Below, piece after piece: positions 44,014 to 56,338 of a DNA stretch of 64,000 bases (positions are counted from its first letter, which is position 1; the number at the start of each line of letters is the position of its first letter). The DNA comes from Ophioceras dolichostomum. Lineage: Eukaryota; Ascomycota; Sordariomycetes; Magnaporthales; Ophioceraceae. The position numbers and the translations under genes are program-made. The stretch covers positions 26,762 to 90,761 of the forward strand of contig PYST01000155.1 of NCBI GenBank assembly GCA_003049485.1, written 5' to 3'. The notes below the pieces were generated by a model. That model saw only the letters and a program-made list of their open reading frames with translations. It was not told where the DNA came from and made no database searches.

Positions 44014-46284
44014 CTACGCCTTGGACGACTCCCCGGCAAGCCCGAGATCCTTCTCGGCCATGGCGCGGCAGATGGGGTGGTAGAAATCCTTGTTCTTCTC
44101 GAACGTCTCGAGCGCGAGCGGGCGGTCGACCTTGTTGAGCGCCCGGAACAGGGGGCGCACGAACTTCATCCGCCCGACGGAGCCTAGCAGGTCGGCCACG
44201 CCCCGGTACACGCTGCCGTCCTGCGCCCTGAGAGCGATTAGGTAGAACGACGTCTTGAGCTCGACGTTCTGGGTGTCGACCAGGCCGTAGGCGGCCCCCA
44301 GCGCGTGCGCCTGCGAGGCGGAGAGCGGCTCGGCGAAGTCCTGTACCTTGCCGAGGAAGACGAGCTTCTGGTTGCCGTTCCAGTCGGCGACGTCGCTGGG
44401 GCTGGGGGTGAAGTCCTGCGGGGAGAGTTAGCAGTGCTCAATAACCAACGGTGGATGATGGGATGTGCTTGATCGACTACGTTGAGAACAAAAGTCATTC
44501 CTGTTCCTTACCTTGCTCTTCCACTTCTCAGCCAGGGCATAGCAGACGTCAACAAGGGACGTGTCGAACTCAGGCTTGGGCGGCAGGCCCGGGGTGTAGA
44601 AGCGGCCCTCCCAGTCGATCCCGGCGATCTTGTCCTTCAGGCCGGCGTACTCGGGCTTGTCGAAGAACTCGAGGAACGTATCTCTGAACTCGTAAGAGTC
44701 GAGGGACTTGTTGGCGTACTTGGTGAAGTAGTAAGGGATGAACTTGTCGAAGTTCTCGCGCCCGACCAGCCGGTCGAGGTAGTAGACCATGTGGAAGCCC
44801 TTCTCGTAGGGCACGGTGCTGAAGGCGTCGTCCGGGTCGATGCCCTTGTGGTTGATGCAGAGCTTGGTGAAGTCGTGGGTTGGGCCGAACTCCTCGATGG
44901 CGTCCTCGAGGTGCTTCCAGCCGATCACGGCGGAGAAGTCGAAGTACGCGGGTCCTCGCACAGCGGCGAGGATGCGTCGCTCGAGGTACATCGTCCACCC
45001 TTCGTTCAGCCAGCTACGTGGGACTTCAGTTAGCAAAGTGCAGAATCAACTAGCATGACCAGTCCATCCATCTTAGCATCAGGGGGAGGGTATAGGGGCA
45101 GCAAACTCACTAGTGTTCCCAGCTACAGCTCGTCACCAGATTGCCCGACCAGCTGTGGCTTAGCTCGTGGGCGATTACGTCGACGTTCTGTCGGTCGCCG
45201 CTGATGATCGTTGGAGTGGCAAACGTGAATATTGGGTTCTCCATCCCTGATAGCCGGCTTCTGTCAGCGTACTTTTCCGCGTGAAAGAGATTAGAGATGT
45301 GTGGGACTCACCTCCGTATGGGAAACTCGGCGGTAGAACCAGCACGTTGTACTCTCCCCATTTGTAAGGGAAGATGAGCTTCTCCGCGGCTTCCATGAAT
45401 TTGGGCATGTCCTCCTGCAGCTCCCACTGGCAACCTGCGACCTCATCCGGGCCCGTGGCGACGACGGACCTGGGGCCGATCGGCGCCATGGCGAGGTCGC
45501 CCGAAGCCAGCGCAAAGAGGTACGACGGAATCGGCACCTTCTGCTCGAAGGTATACAGCTTGTCCTCGCCCGACGGGGCGCCCGAGTCAGGAGTAGCAAC
45601 GCCGCTCGCCACAACGACGTGTGGGGACGTGATGTTGAAGCGATACGTCGACTTCACGTCAGGCGTGTCCTGGCAAGGGAAGAGGGAGCGGGCGTGGCAG
45701 GCCTGCGCCTGTGAGAACATGAAGGGGGCCTTCTTGTTGGAAGTCTGGGCCGGGGTGAGCCACTGCAGGGCGGTGCAGCTGGCCGTCGTCTTGACGCCGA
45801 TCTCCAGCTTGAGGATCTCGCCCTTGCCGGCGCCGGCAGAGACGGCCACGTGGAGCGGAGAGCCCAGGGGCTCCGTCCGGGGTTTGAGCTCCCACTTCGG
45901 CTCATCGGAGCCGAGCCGGACGGACTCAACAGACACATGGCTCGAGTCCAGGATGATCTCCTTGCTCTCCGCGTTCGTGCGGGACTCAAGCTCCAGGATG
46001 ACGGACCCCTTCAGACACTTATCCTTGAAGTCAATCGTGAGGTTCGCGGTCGTGTGCTTTGTGAGCCAGGCATCGTAGTTGGACGCCGTGCTGGGGTCAC
46101 GCAGAGCCATGTTCGGGGTGTAGAAAAAGCGCACGTGATGTTGGATGCGGTGGCGGAGAGGGAGAGGGGAAGCCGATGTTGGCCTCGTGGCGGCGATGAA
46201 AGCGCAGGATAACGACGTCGATGACGCGAGAAGGCCTGGTGAGTCGAGTTTGATCCGCCTCAACACAGTCTGAAAACACCTCAT
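44014..46284 (-). CDS. Leukotriene-A4-hydrolase-type aminopeptidase/epoxide hydrolase (M1 family, Lap2-like)
   Basis: Zinc metallo-aminopeptidase of family M1; yeast Lap2 is the relative. Exons on the minus strand: 46284-45312, 45246-45111, 45013-44512 and 44415-44014, all in phase, giving 670 residues, close to Lap2. GGMEN (324-328, M1 exopeptidase signature) and the zinc motif HELSH-18-E (351-355 and E374 in WLNEGWT) are restored only by the joins, which supports them. The C-terminal region (about 537-670) matches the LTA4H helical domain. The start is ambiguous: the frame is open to 46350, with Mets at 46350, 46284 and 46110. From 46284 the protein gains 58 mostly Arg/Ser/Leu-rich residues that could target mitochondria; 46110 (MALRDPSTASNYDAW) gives the plain cytosolic form. 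I annotate 46284 because the length agrees with Lap2 and the leader looks import-like. Epoxide hydrolase activity is known for the family but unproven here. Confidence 0.92.
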
Positions 46285-49200
46285 GCCGATCTCACCCAGA
46301 AATACCTTGAGAACAACGCTTTTATTATGACACCTTCCCTTTCTCACCACAATTCATGACACTGAACATTGGACCAATCAATCAGCCGGCAACGGCAGTT
46401 GACGCCAGCTGCCAGAACAGGCACGCAGGACCCCGTTTCCACGTGACGGATCACGGGGTTCCCGCCTGTCGGCTCCTCTACCAGACCCCTCCATAACACA
46501 ACCCAGACACACACAGCCATTTTACCTCACACAGCTCGCTCAGACAGAGCCTCCTGGGTCAAATCCGAGTCCGTTTGTGCCACGACACAGATGCCTTCTC
46601 CTACGCCTCCGCTATGATGCTACTACCATCGTGTTCGAAATAGATAAACAGCGGGAAAGGGACCCAAAAACTCGTGTCTCCAAACCGAATCCGTGTGCCC
46701 GCCCTGGAGACGGCACGGGTCAGCCCCGTGCCCCTCTGCCTCTCAACAACAAGGAAGCTCGAGACGGGGGACGCTTGCAAGGCCGTTTCAAGCCACCACC
46801 CAGACCCTGTGCATGCGCCATCACCCATCACTCTTTCATCCCGCAAGCTATAATGGACTTGGCCCCGCCGCGGAGCATGGTAGCCACGGGGCAAGCGGCA
46901 GATGTGCCGTCTGCACAGCAGGGGAAGGAGAAAAAAAGGACTGGATTCTTAGGTGAAACAGTGGCTGCCACGGGCGAGAGGGGTCGAGAAGTGTGAACTG
47001 TGAAGGCACGGGAGGCAACCGAAGGCGAGGCCTCACCAAAGGCGATTTTCTTCAAAGAACCAGTCACCAAATGGCCCGGGGTCGCGGTGTCTGGGTCGTC
47101 TGGGTCTGTCTGCCGCGAACCGGCTCTTCTTCTTGAGACGAAAATTATCCTATTCTCCACCACTGCAAGTGGGTGGATGGGATGAACCGGAGGTAAAATC
47201 ATCACAAGCAATCACTGCAGGTGGTTTACAAATTTGTGCCCACCGAGTTGAAACCACGACATCTGGGAAGGGGCTCAGTATAATCTCGCCCTCGACACAT
47301 GCTGGTGAATAAGGCTAATAGTAAGATTCATCCTTCCTCGTAAAATCGATATCTTATTCGAGCCCGGCTGGCAAAGCAAATTGACCAAAAAGCGCGCCAA
47401 TACGGACGGCAGCCTCAGGGGGCAGTATCTTCTCCTCTTTCTCAGGCAAGATAGGCACGTTGTAGGTGTGCTCCTCCCCCTGTTCACGCAGAGAACGACT
47501 AAGCACGAGCGCACCCTCGCCGATCTACCTGCTTATTCTGAACTGTTTTGGATATTTTTACTCGATGCCAAGAAAGAATACGGGTTGGGACGGATGTGAG
47601 CAACGTTGAATGCCACGAGGAGGAGCTGCGGGAGATCCCAGAGCTCTGGGGATGGGAATCCAGCCAAGGCACATCGCTTGGGAGACTTGACAGGCCTCGA
47701 TGCTGCTTCTTCCAGGCGAGAAGTGACAAACACTGCCTGCTCTAGCCGTTTTCTGACCTCGCTCTAGCTGCTTTCTGAAAAGATCAGGAGAGCTCGCGTA
47801 GCCGTTTGTTCCTGTTCCTGCTGCTGTGCCTCAGCCCTGGCCGCCTTCCGGGGACAAGCTCGCGTCCGCTAGGCGAGATGGTTAGTCGACCATTTTGGGC
47901 TGCTCTCAGACCCATATGTGATAGATTGTGATGCCCCGCCGCATGCCAACGGGAGCTCAGAGCTTGTCCGTCCTCATCAGCTCTCTCTCCCTTCCCTCGT
48001 CAGGGGGATCATCAGCTTCGCCATAATTTGATGAGAGAGAGGCCAAACACAGGGAAAAAAGACATCGCTGCTGGGCCTAACTGGAGTGCACAGCACACAG
48101 TGGCTCGGTGAGAATGATGGATCTAAAATTGCTTCTCACCGGAGGGGGTACCTATACCCATGATATTTCGAGGTAATAGCATTGACGTGACAATATTCCA
48201 TCATTCCGCCAAAACCCAACCTAAATTCCAGCAGGCAGACCCCTGGGAGCAAGCTCTCCCTATCATTTTGGTGCTCTCAATGTTATCCTGTAAGCAGCAG
48301 GGTGCTAAGAAAATCCCTCGCGAACCCCACACTTGAACAAGCCTGCTGCTGGAAATTGTGAAATTGAAGGGGTGGTTTCTCCTCGGCCGTCCAGCTATGG
48401 ATAATGATGATAATGGGATGCGAAGCTATGACCCGAACTCACAAAAGCACTGCTACAAATTAGGTTTGTAGATCAACTATCCGGCCGCGATCTGGCCGAG
48501 CGGAGAGGGATAGAAAGAAGCATTGGCCTCTCAATCTACATAGACGAAACAAAACCAGCGTACAAAGTAAGAGCCTCTGGCAGGGACTCGAAGCGAGCTT
48601 CCATCAGGCACGTTGGCACAGTTTGACAGGGCTTCGATGGGCACAGTGGTTGGAACGTCCGTGGGATCGGATACCAGTCGTCTTGATGGAAGAGGAAAGG
48701 TGAAGCAATCCTTCATCAGCACACGGCTAGGTCCCGCGCTCCCCCGGGACAGGGCAGACAGGCAGTGAGCTACGGAGTCATCCCAAGGTCTGCTATTCCG
48801 TTTTACAAGACCTCCGAGTTTGTCGTGATGGCGGTTGGTTGTACAATACTGGCTCGGTCCGTATGAAGAGAGGTGATAAAATCAGTCAATGGTCGGTGTT
48901 TCCTGCTCGTTCTCAGTGCGATTTCGATTTGGGACTGGTTGGCTCGAAACCCAGGGCCTGCCGTCTCGACTGTCATGGTGATCATGATGACTGCAGCGAG
49001 AATCATGTCCACTAATCCTCCGCTGCGAACTCTCTCACTGCATCATGTAGGCGCTTCCGCAGGTCGGAAGTGTCAACGGCCCGCCCGCGTTCCCAAGTAG
49101 AATATTACCTGCATTTTCCGCCGCCGCTAGGACAGCGACCCCCTGAACACCTGCAGCTTGGGACCTAGCATAGTGGTGTCGCAGGCGCACCAATGCTCAT

Positions 49201-50863
49201 TGATGACATCTCTTCGCTGTCGTTGTCGACGAGCCCGCGCTTGTCCAATGTCCAGGTCCTGTAGCAAAATCCACCTACCACGAGGGACGGACGTGGAGGC
49301 GTGTCATATCTCTCCTCTGGAGGCCAACCTTCTTCACTCCTACTCCTTCGCCTCGCCGGAGATTCCTCACGGAGTCGTGAGGAATTTCTAGAGGTGGGAG
49401 AATGTAGCAGTGGGACACGATGGAAGCAAGCGAGAAGCTGGGCTAGTCGGGGCTAGAAGCAATCAGAGACACACAAGACTTCCCTAGCGCCGCGGCGCAG
49501 GTGGGTAAGAGCTGTGGAGAGTTTGGGACGTGTGGAAGCGGTTCTCAGGGTCCCTCGTCTTCTTCGGATTCGTCGAGCCTCTTCGGTTTTGGAGGTCGCG
49601 TGAATAACCTTTTTTCCCCCTCCTTCACGAGTCATCAAGGAGGAGCCTGAGAAGGCGGCCAGGGCGACGGCCGAAGAGGAGGCCGGTCTCAGTAGAAGCA
49701 CGTGGGAGATGGAGCCCCTCCTCCGTTCTGGACCTCCGATCAACCGCGATTGGCCAACGAGAAAATCCAGACCCCACGTAGAAGTGTAGCACACATCGAT
49801 TGCTGCATATCGCAACGGGAATAGCTGGTTTGCCTGCTGTTTTTACTTGCAGACTCGGGGCTTCGTGATATGCGAAACACTCATCACACAGGTCATTTTC
49901 GTCGGTAATACTGATAGAGGTTCATCAAGTAGTCACGGAAACTTTCCCAGAATTAGTAGGTAGATCGCGACTCAAGTCGCTGCTTGCTACATGTTGTACA
50001 CCACACCCGTCCGGAGTCCCCGATCAGCAACTCTGTAACGGTCGACCGGATATCCCCCGCGATTTGGCCGGTGGGTGGTGGTGTCGGGCATACGGGGCTC
50101 TCGGAGGAAGCAGACTGCTGGCTGGCTGGCCTTGGGTGGCTTGGCTGATGGAAAAGCCTTGACACATTCTCAAGGTACCTGAGTAATCACAGGACGAAAT
50201 TTGGCGGGGGGCAAGTGGCCTGCAAGACGGACATTTGCCCTCACGAAACAGGAAGACCTCTGGCGGCGAGGCTCCACAGCGCACAGTGACAGGTACTTTG
50301 GCTCTGGACGGAGTACGAGGGCACTTTACCTGGAGTGCGAATTTATTCTGAATGGAGTCAATCCCCTCCGCCAGGGCAGGCCGCCCGGATCCACCGTTCT
50401 TGTCGTCGTCCAGCAGCGTTGAGGTAGAGTCCATAGCGCTGCGATGCAGAATGCAAAGTGAGGGGAAGGGAGTGCCCGTTCGTGTCCGTCTCGTGACGGA
50501 AGCTAAAGTGTTTGCATTATCTATCAAATTGGCACATTGGCTTCCCCTTACCATTCCATCCCGTGGGCACTGACTATTCCCCTCTACTAATCTGTTTCCA
50601 TCACCGTCTTGAGTCGACGGCGTCGTGAATATGCGTGCGAGTTCGAACCGCATTGCAGAAACGAGATCCCATAGAATTGGCCAATGGGATGTATCCAGGG
50701 GATTTTGTGAAACGGCGTTTCAAGCCACCCCGCGCGGAAGCACACGCAGGAACCGCGCACACGGGAAGTTTGGATGTGTGGAAGAGGAAGGAATTTTTCC
50801 TTTTCCCTTTCTGATTTCCTCATCAGTTTGTCGGGCTGCTAAAACCAGAAAACGAAAACGACA

Positions 50864-50866
<3 letters not shown>

Positions 50867-50896
<30 letters not shown>
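50867..50896. repeat. (CA)15 microsatellite followed by an A run
   Basis: Fifteen perfect CA units, then a short A tract up to about 50903, inside the gene-free region. Likely length-polymorphic. Confidence 0.9.
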
Positions 50897-50900
<4 letters not shown>

Positions 50901-53900
50901 AAATCATAATCCATCAATCCGCTAACCTTCTCCGACGGCCAGAAAAGCATTTGACACTCCTCAGCCAGCCATGTGAAGGGAAAAGACAGGGACCAGGTGT
51001 CGACCGAGGCTTGCAACTCTCCCCTTTTCAGTGGGGTTTTTCTCCCTTGCTCTCTCCTCCGTCGTTTCCCACCCCTGTTGATAATGCAGGTAATAAGGGG
51101 GCTAACCCCTGAGGATAGATCGGTCGGGGAGATCGCGGCTTTTACCAGAGATCCACAGCCCGTTTTGGGTTCACGGGGTCAAGTTCTCGCCGTCTGTCTT
51201 GTTTTTTGTTCTTCCTCTTTGGAGTTCACGCACTGTTCTGGGAGGTCGCCTGGGCTTCTTAGGATTCTTTCCTCCCCATCTTCATTCCGGCGCGCATCTC
51301 CCGAAGAGGGGGAGGTCAACACTTCTCATTAACGAGCGGCTAGCGGCCGGCGGTTGGGAGCTACTGTACAAATGATGGGCGGGACGGGAAACAGCGGGGT
51401 TGATATCATGGCAAATATCGCTGCACCTCAGGATATTGTTCTTAACAGCTCGATGCTATTATGCTCCGGCTCTTGCCTGGAAAGAGCAGCACAGGAGTAC
51501 GCTATCATCGTTCTGTTTGAAACGAGATGAGGTACGATGGTCGTGATGTTCTTGGTGGGGAGCTAGAGAATGAGAGGTAGCAGCGAGGTGGACAGCGTTC
51601 TTCTCAGCGCAGTTGACGAGATGCAGCATTTTGATGTCAACTGGCAAGAGAGACGCAGGCAAGTCTACTCTCGGTATGCACGGATACACATACAAACGTA
51701 CTCGTGGGAACTGTGACTACCGAACCTGCATAGGTGACATTGGACGCATCAACTCCGGTACAGATAGACACTTTGGGGTATATCGATATCAAAAGTAAAG
51801 CCGAGAAAGCTAGTTCTCACCGCCGACACTATCAGAAACCCTTGGTTTTGCAATCAACGCAGAGAAGGATTATCAGTCGCGGCAGACGGGCCAGCAGCCG
51901 CTCAACTGCTCCCCCTCACCAATGTGCGATGTAAAGACATGGAGTGTATCAGCCAGGGTCCTTGAGAGACTTGGTGCAAAAAGAGTCGACTCCATCCACC
52001 TTCGACCAAAAGACCTAACGGCCATGCACGAGATAGCGCAGTGAGCAGCCTGTGACTGCAACGCTATGCTGCGTGACGATGCAATGCACTCTCTATCCCC
52101 CACTCCGCAAGTAGTCCATACGTCCAGTATTCCGTAGTTGACATGCCATTGCAGCAACACTGCAAGTCGACCACCCTTCATCACTTGCTTAACCAACTAC
52201 ATGTGCTACCTCTATACGTTTACATGACTGTCTTGATAATCCTCCTTCCATATTTGTCTTGACCTGGAGCCGAAGTGTCCACTTGAGAACGAGGATAAAC
52301 AAGAATTTGACAAGGAAAAAGACGTCGAGCTAACGGGAGCTTCGCACCTTCGGTCTTTTTTTCCTGCAGGTTCCTGCAGGACATGTCTCACATTGCATTG
52401 CATTCGGAGGTCGGTCTTCATCCCTCCTTCGGAATCTCGTTGGTTCGTTCGCCTTAGTTTTATCCAGAGATAGGAAGGCAGGTAGAGGTCCCTGGGCACC
52501 CTTGCTGATGATTTGCACATCGTCTAAATTTGTATCCTTCAGAACATGATAAACAAGAAAGTTCAGACGAACTACCCTTGCGTTCCATTCCATCTTCTTG
52601 TCAATATGTTTCGAAACTTCACCTCCTGGTTCCTCGGTGTGTTTTGGTGTGTTCAGGATATGTGGTTGGGGTGGTGGCTGATTGAGGAGCCCCCAATGAA
52701 AGACTGAATGTACGTAGAATAATAGCCACGGTTGAAATGGCTGATATAGCAGAGATCCAGACGGCACAAAACGACCTGCATTGCCTGCCGACGTCTCACA
52801 GTCTGGGGAAAGGATGATAAAGCCCCTAAAGATCCCCGAGATATTAATCTATCTCCCGCTCCGGAGCATCGAACAAGGAGAGGCAACGACGGGATGAGAG
52901 GGCCATAGACTTCACACATAACCTTACCAGATAGCGTCTCGGCACTTGTGAGGGTCGTTACTGATGAAAGGGGAGGGAGACAGGTGGAGGGGTGCACTGG
53001 GATGAAACCCCAGAGCCCAAAACCTGGTTGACCACAGGAGATCGTCGAGATTCCTTTGCGTCAGAACCGCCTGTTTTCTCGTCACTCTCACGCGAGAAGG
53101 GGAGAAAAAAGGGTCTCTCGCAGGAGACTGTGTATGAATGCCGGACCCAGCAGACAGTCTTCTGGACTACTGCGCACTCTATTTGTAAAATCGCACCATA
53201 GCTACCTTCTGAAGAAGCTTGTCTACCTTAAAACAATTCTTTAAACAGTTCTTCTGGTGGACTGAGGCAAGCAGGGGACAGGAGGCAGGGCGGGCCTCCA
53301 ACTCCTCTGATGCTATCCTCGAGGGCGCCATCGGGGTGGAAACGAGGGGCACAGTTCAAGGTCCACGAGCCCCTCACCCACGAGCCTCTTCCCCCTCACC
53401 CACACAATTATGGTCACCGAGGTTGCCGTGATGGATTATCCGTCCAAAAGACTTCTCCCGGGGACCGGAAGCGGCTCCATTCTCTTCACGGTTGAGGAGA
53501 GAAGCCAAGACTGATGAAGTCAATACTGCAGAGTAATAGACAAGCTTGACCGGTTGCATCGGCAGTGAGGTCAGGGTGAAGGCAGGAAAAAGAGAGGCAG
53601 GGGATTCTCTCAATACTCTGCTGTCCCTCTCGTCTTGGACGTCGCCTTCTTCGTTTTCACCCAGCCGAGATGGAAGAGATATCAAGAAAAGATTTGTTGT
53701 CTGCGTTCGTTTCCCCGGCAATCCTACAAAAGACGGTTATCGGTTATAGTGAAGGCGGTCCGGTCTAGTACTGTATCGGTCTTGAGAGCTCGGCTCGACA
53801 GCCGGCGGGCGGTGAAAATAAAAAAGCCAACATTGATGTCTCCAACTTTAGCCAGCCGCGCACTGACCTCTTCTCCCCCTCGCCGGCGATATTGACGATT

Positions 53901-55034
53901 CCGTCCTGTTCTGTGGATCGATGCTGCTCCTCCCCTTGGCCACACACGGACGGAGGGACGGCTCACCGGGAATTTTGATATTCACAGCGGCGCTTGGAAG
54001 AAATATGACAGACAACAGCTCTGTTGTCTCGTCCTTCTCCGCACGAAGCAAATTACGATCCTGCTTTCGATGCAGGTCCCAGTCCAGATGAGGTGGGGGA
54101 GGCGAGTTACGACAGCTTCATGACAAACGAAGTGACAGCCAACGGCCTATTAGGGCCAGCCGAGAGGAAAATGTCAGCTGCACCTCGCCTCCCGGCCGAG
54201 AGAAGATGGAAATAGAGAGGAAGAAGAAGACAGCCATTCGGAATAATAAGGAGAAAACCAGCTCGATTGTACAACAGTCGCACAAACAGTATGCAGCCGG
54301 CCGAGACACGTTTTGCCTCGACCCTCGGGAGAGGAAAACCTCCGCGAGGACCAAGAAGAGACAGACCTCAAGCTTGGCTGAGCTCGAGTCCGAAGACGGA
54401 CGGCAAGTTGCCTATTCTGCAGCTTCCCATCGAGTTCCGCTAGTGGAGCCGGATAAATCCGTTGTCTCGAAGCTCTTCGTCTTCCTCCTAACCGTGCTCC
54501 GGCTGGCTAGCCGTTTTGTGATGTCTGTGATAATGTAGGTCGCCTATTGTGGCTACATCAACAAGAAGCAGCTCAGTGCTCGCATGAACTCGGCAGCAAG
54601 CAGCATACGGCTCGTTCGCTTCTTTTCTCTTCTATCTGACTCTCTCTCCATTAACTCTCTCTACCTTCAAAAAATTAGTTTGCCACCGTCGTCGTCATAC
54701 GTTGTACACCCCATGTTTTACGTGTCGTGACTTCTAGAAGGCCCCTGGGAGAGATCATTCATGCGGTATCGAGGGAAAGCCATGGGCTGAGCACAGCACG
54801 GCTGAGATGCTGCCTGAACGACATCGGCGCACCCCGGTCGATTTCTCGGCCGAGCCTGGCAGCGATGTCCTTGTCGGCAGACCTGAGAATCACCTGACTC
54901 CTCTCGGGAGGGGATAGATGGGGTGTTGGTGGTCGAGGCCGGCCGACAGAAGACGGGCGGGAGTCGATCATTGATGCTTGTTCTGCTCGACATCGATCCC
55001 TAATCAACGCAAAGTGCCAGTGAACCAAGCTCAG

Positions 55035-55072
55035 ACAGGCACGCACACTGGCACTCACACTGGCACGCAAGG
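55035..55072. repeat. Short tandem repeat of GGCACnCACACT units
   Basis: Three successive imperfect copies of a ~12-base unit (GGCACGCACACT, GGCACTCACACT, GGCACGCAAGGC) in the gene-free region. No function is apparent. Confidence 0.5.
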
Positions 55073-56317
55073 CAAGCCGCTCGGCTCGTTATGGCACGCA
55101 ATATATCGAGGGGGTTGCGGCCGCACGAACGCCCAATATCCTTCCCGCGGTGGCCCCTGCATTTTTGCCTCCATCACGGCGGAAAAGTCCTGCATCCCCT
55201 GCTTGTGTCGAGCTTGCCCCGGCATTCTTCAGCAAGCTCGAGCAAGCTCCAGCCAGGTGCACACGGCACCGTAGCAATCATCTGCGCAGTTCGGAGTCAT
55301 GAACCCTTCCATCCTCGAGGTTGTCAGGATGCCATGTCATGCCAGGCAAGCAACGATATCTGAACGTCCTTGCATCTATCGCCGACAGAGGGCCACGTGG
55401 TGGACGGCATCCAGCGCATGCGTGAACCATCAGGTTTAAACTTTCCTGACGTCGGATGCCGGCGTCGAGTTAACAATAACGTTTGGTCCGCTGCCGTCGT
55501 TCATGACAGGTGAGCAAGACGATTCGTTGCCGTTCTGTCCCCTCTCTCTCCTCTGCCACCCCTCCACAAGGCTCGCCCGGCCAGTTGCTCGAGTCGGGGC
55601 CACACACTCGAGTAGCTGACAGGGAAGGAGGAGGAGGGGAAAGAAAGCAAAGCTGGAAGCAGTAACACACGGACCTGTTGTGCTTTTGGTGGGGGAGAGG
55701 GAAAGGTCTCGAGTTGCATCAAGTAAGTGGCAAGAGGATTCAAGCGTACCAAACATGAATATTAGCGATTACAAAACAAAAGTCAGGAAGAGGATACTAC
55801 TGCTTGAGCGCAACACACAAGCTGTTCAATAGGAGCTTTTCCCGCGTGGGAGCCAAGTCACAGTGGCAGTTGGACACCTGCGTGCTTGCGGAGAGACTAA
55901 AATTGGAGTGAGCGTCTGGTGAAAAGGAACAGTAACAAGAGAGAAATAGCGTAGACCAGCTGGCCGCCAGCTAGACCGGTCGGGGCTCTCAGCGGGCGCC
56001 GCGGGGTGTCTTTCCGTAGTCTCATCCAATCAGAATCCACAATGCACCCCTCGTCACGCTGCAAAGCCTATCTCTTGGCGGAGTCTGTGCGGCCTAGGAA
56101 GACCCTGTGCGTGGGTGCAGACCTGTCTGCGAGTATACCACCTTGCGAGAAGAAAAACAACAAAAACCTCGAGGGCGACCAGGGAAGCAAGCGGCATCGG
56201 CGAAGGAACGATGGATGGGTGGATGGATGAGAGGCATTTTCCCTATCTTTGCCAGCAAAGAAAAGAAGCATTTCCGCGATCGTGGCGGAGAGGAGAAAGT
56301 TCACAGTCCTCCATGAA

Positions 56318-56338
56318 TACCTACCTACCTAGGTACCC
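56318..56338. repeat. Dispersed palindrome TACCTAGGTA with ACCT repeats
   Basis: Tandem TACC/CTAC units run into a perfect TACCTAGGTA at 56326-56335. The structure is the mirror image of the copy at 14220. Confidence 0.65.

Noticed and set aside
48480..48620. tRNA-like boxes (TGGCCGAGCGG and GGGACTCGAAGC)
   Set aside because: The acceptor stem does not pair, the T-loop lacks TTCRA in the right place and no anticodon arm can be built; chance matches.
50024..50653. 209-codon minus frame in the gene desert
   Set aside because: No domain, mixed composition, no splice partner; length is possible by chance in 13 kb.
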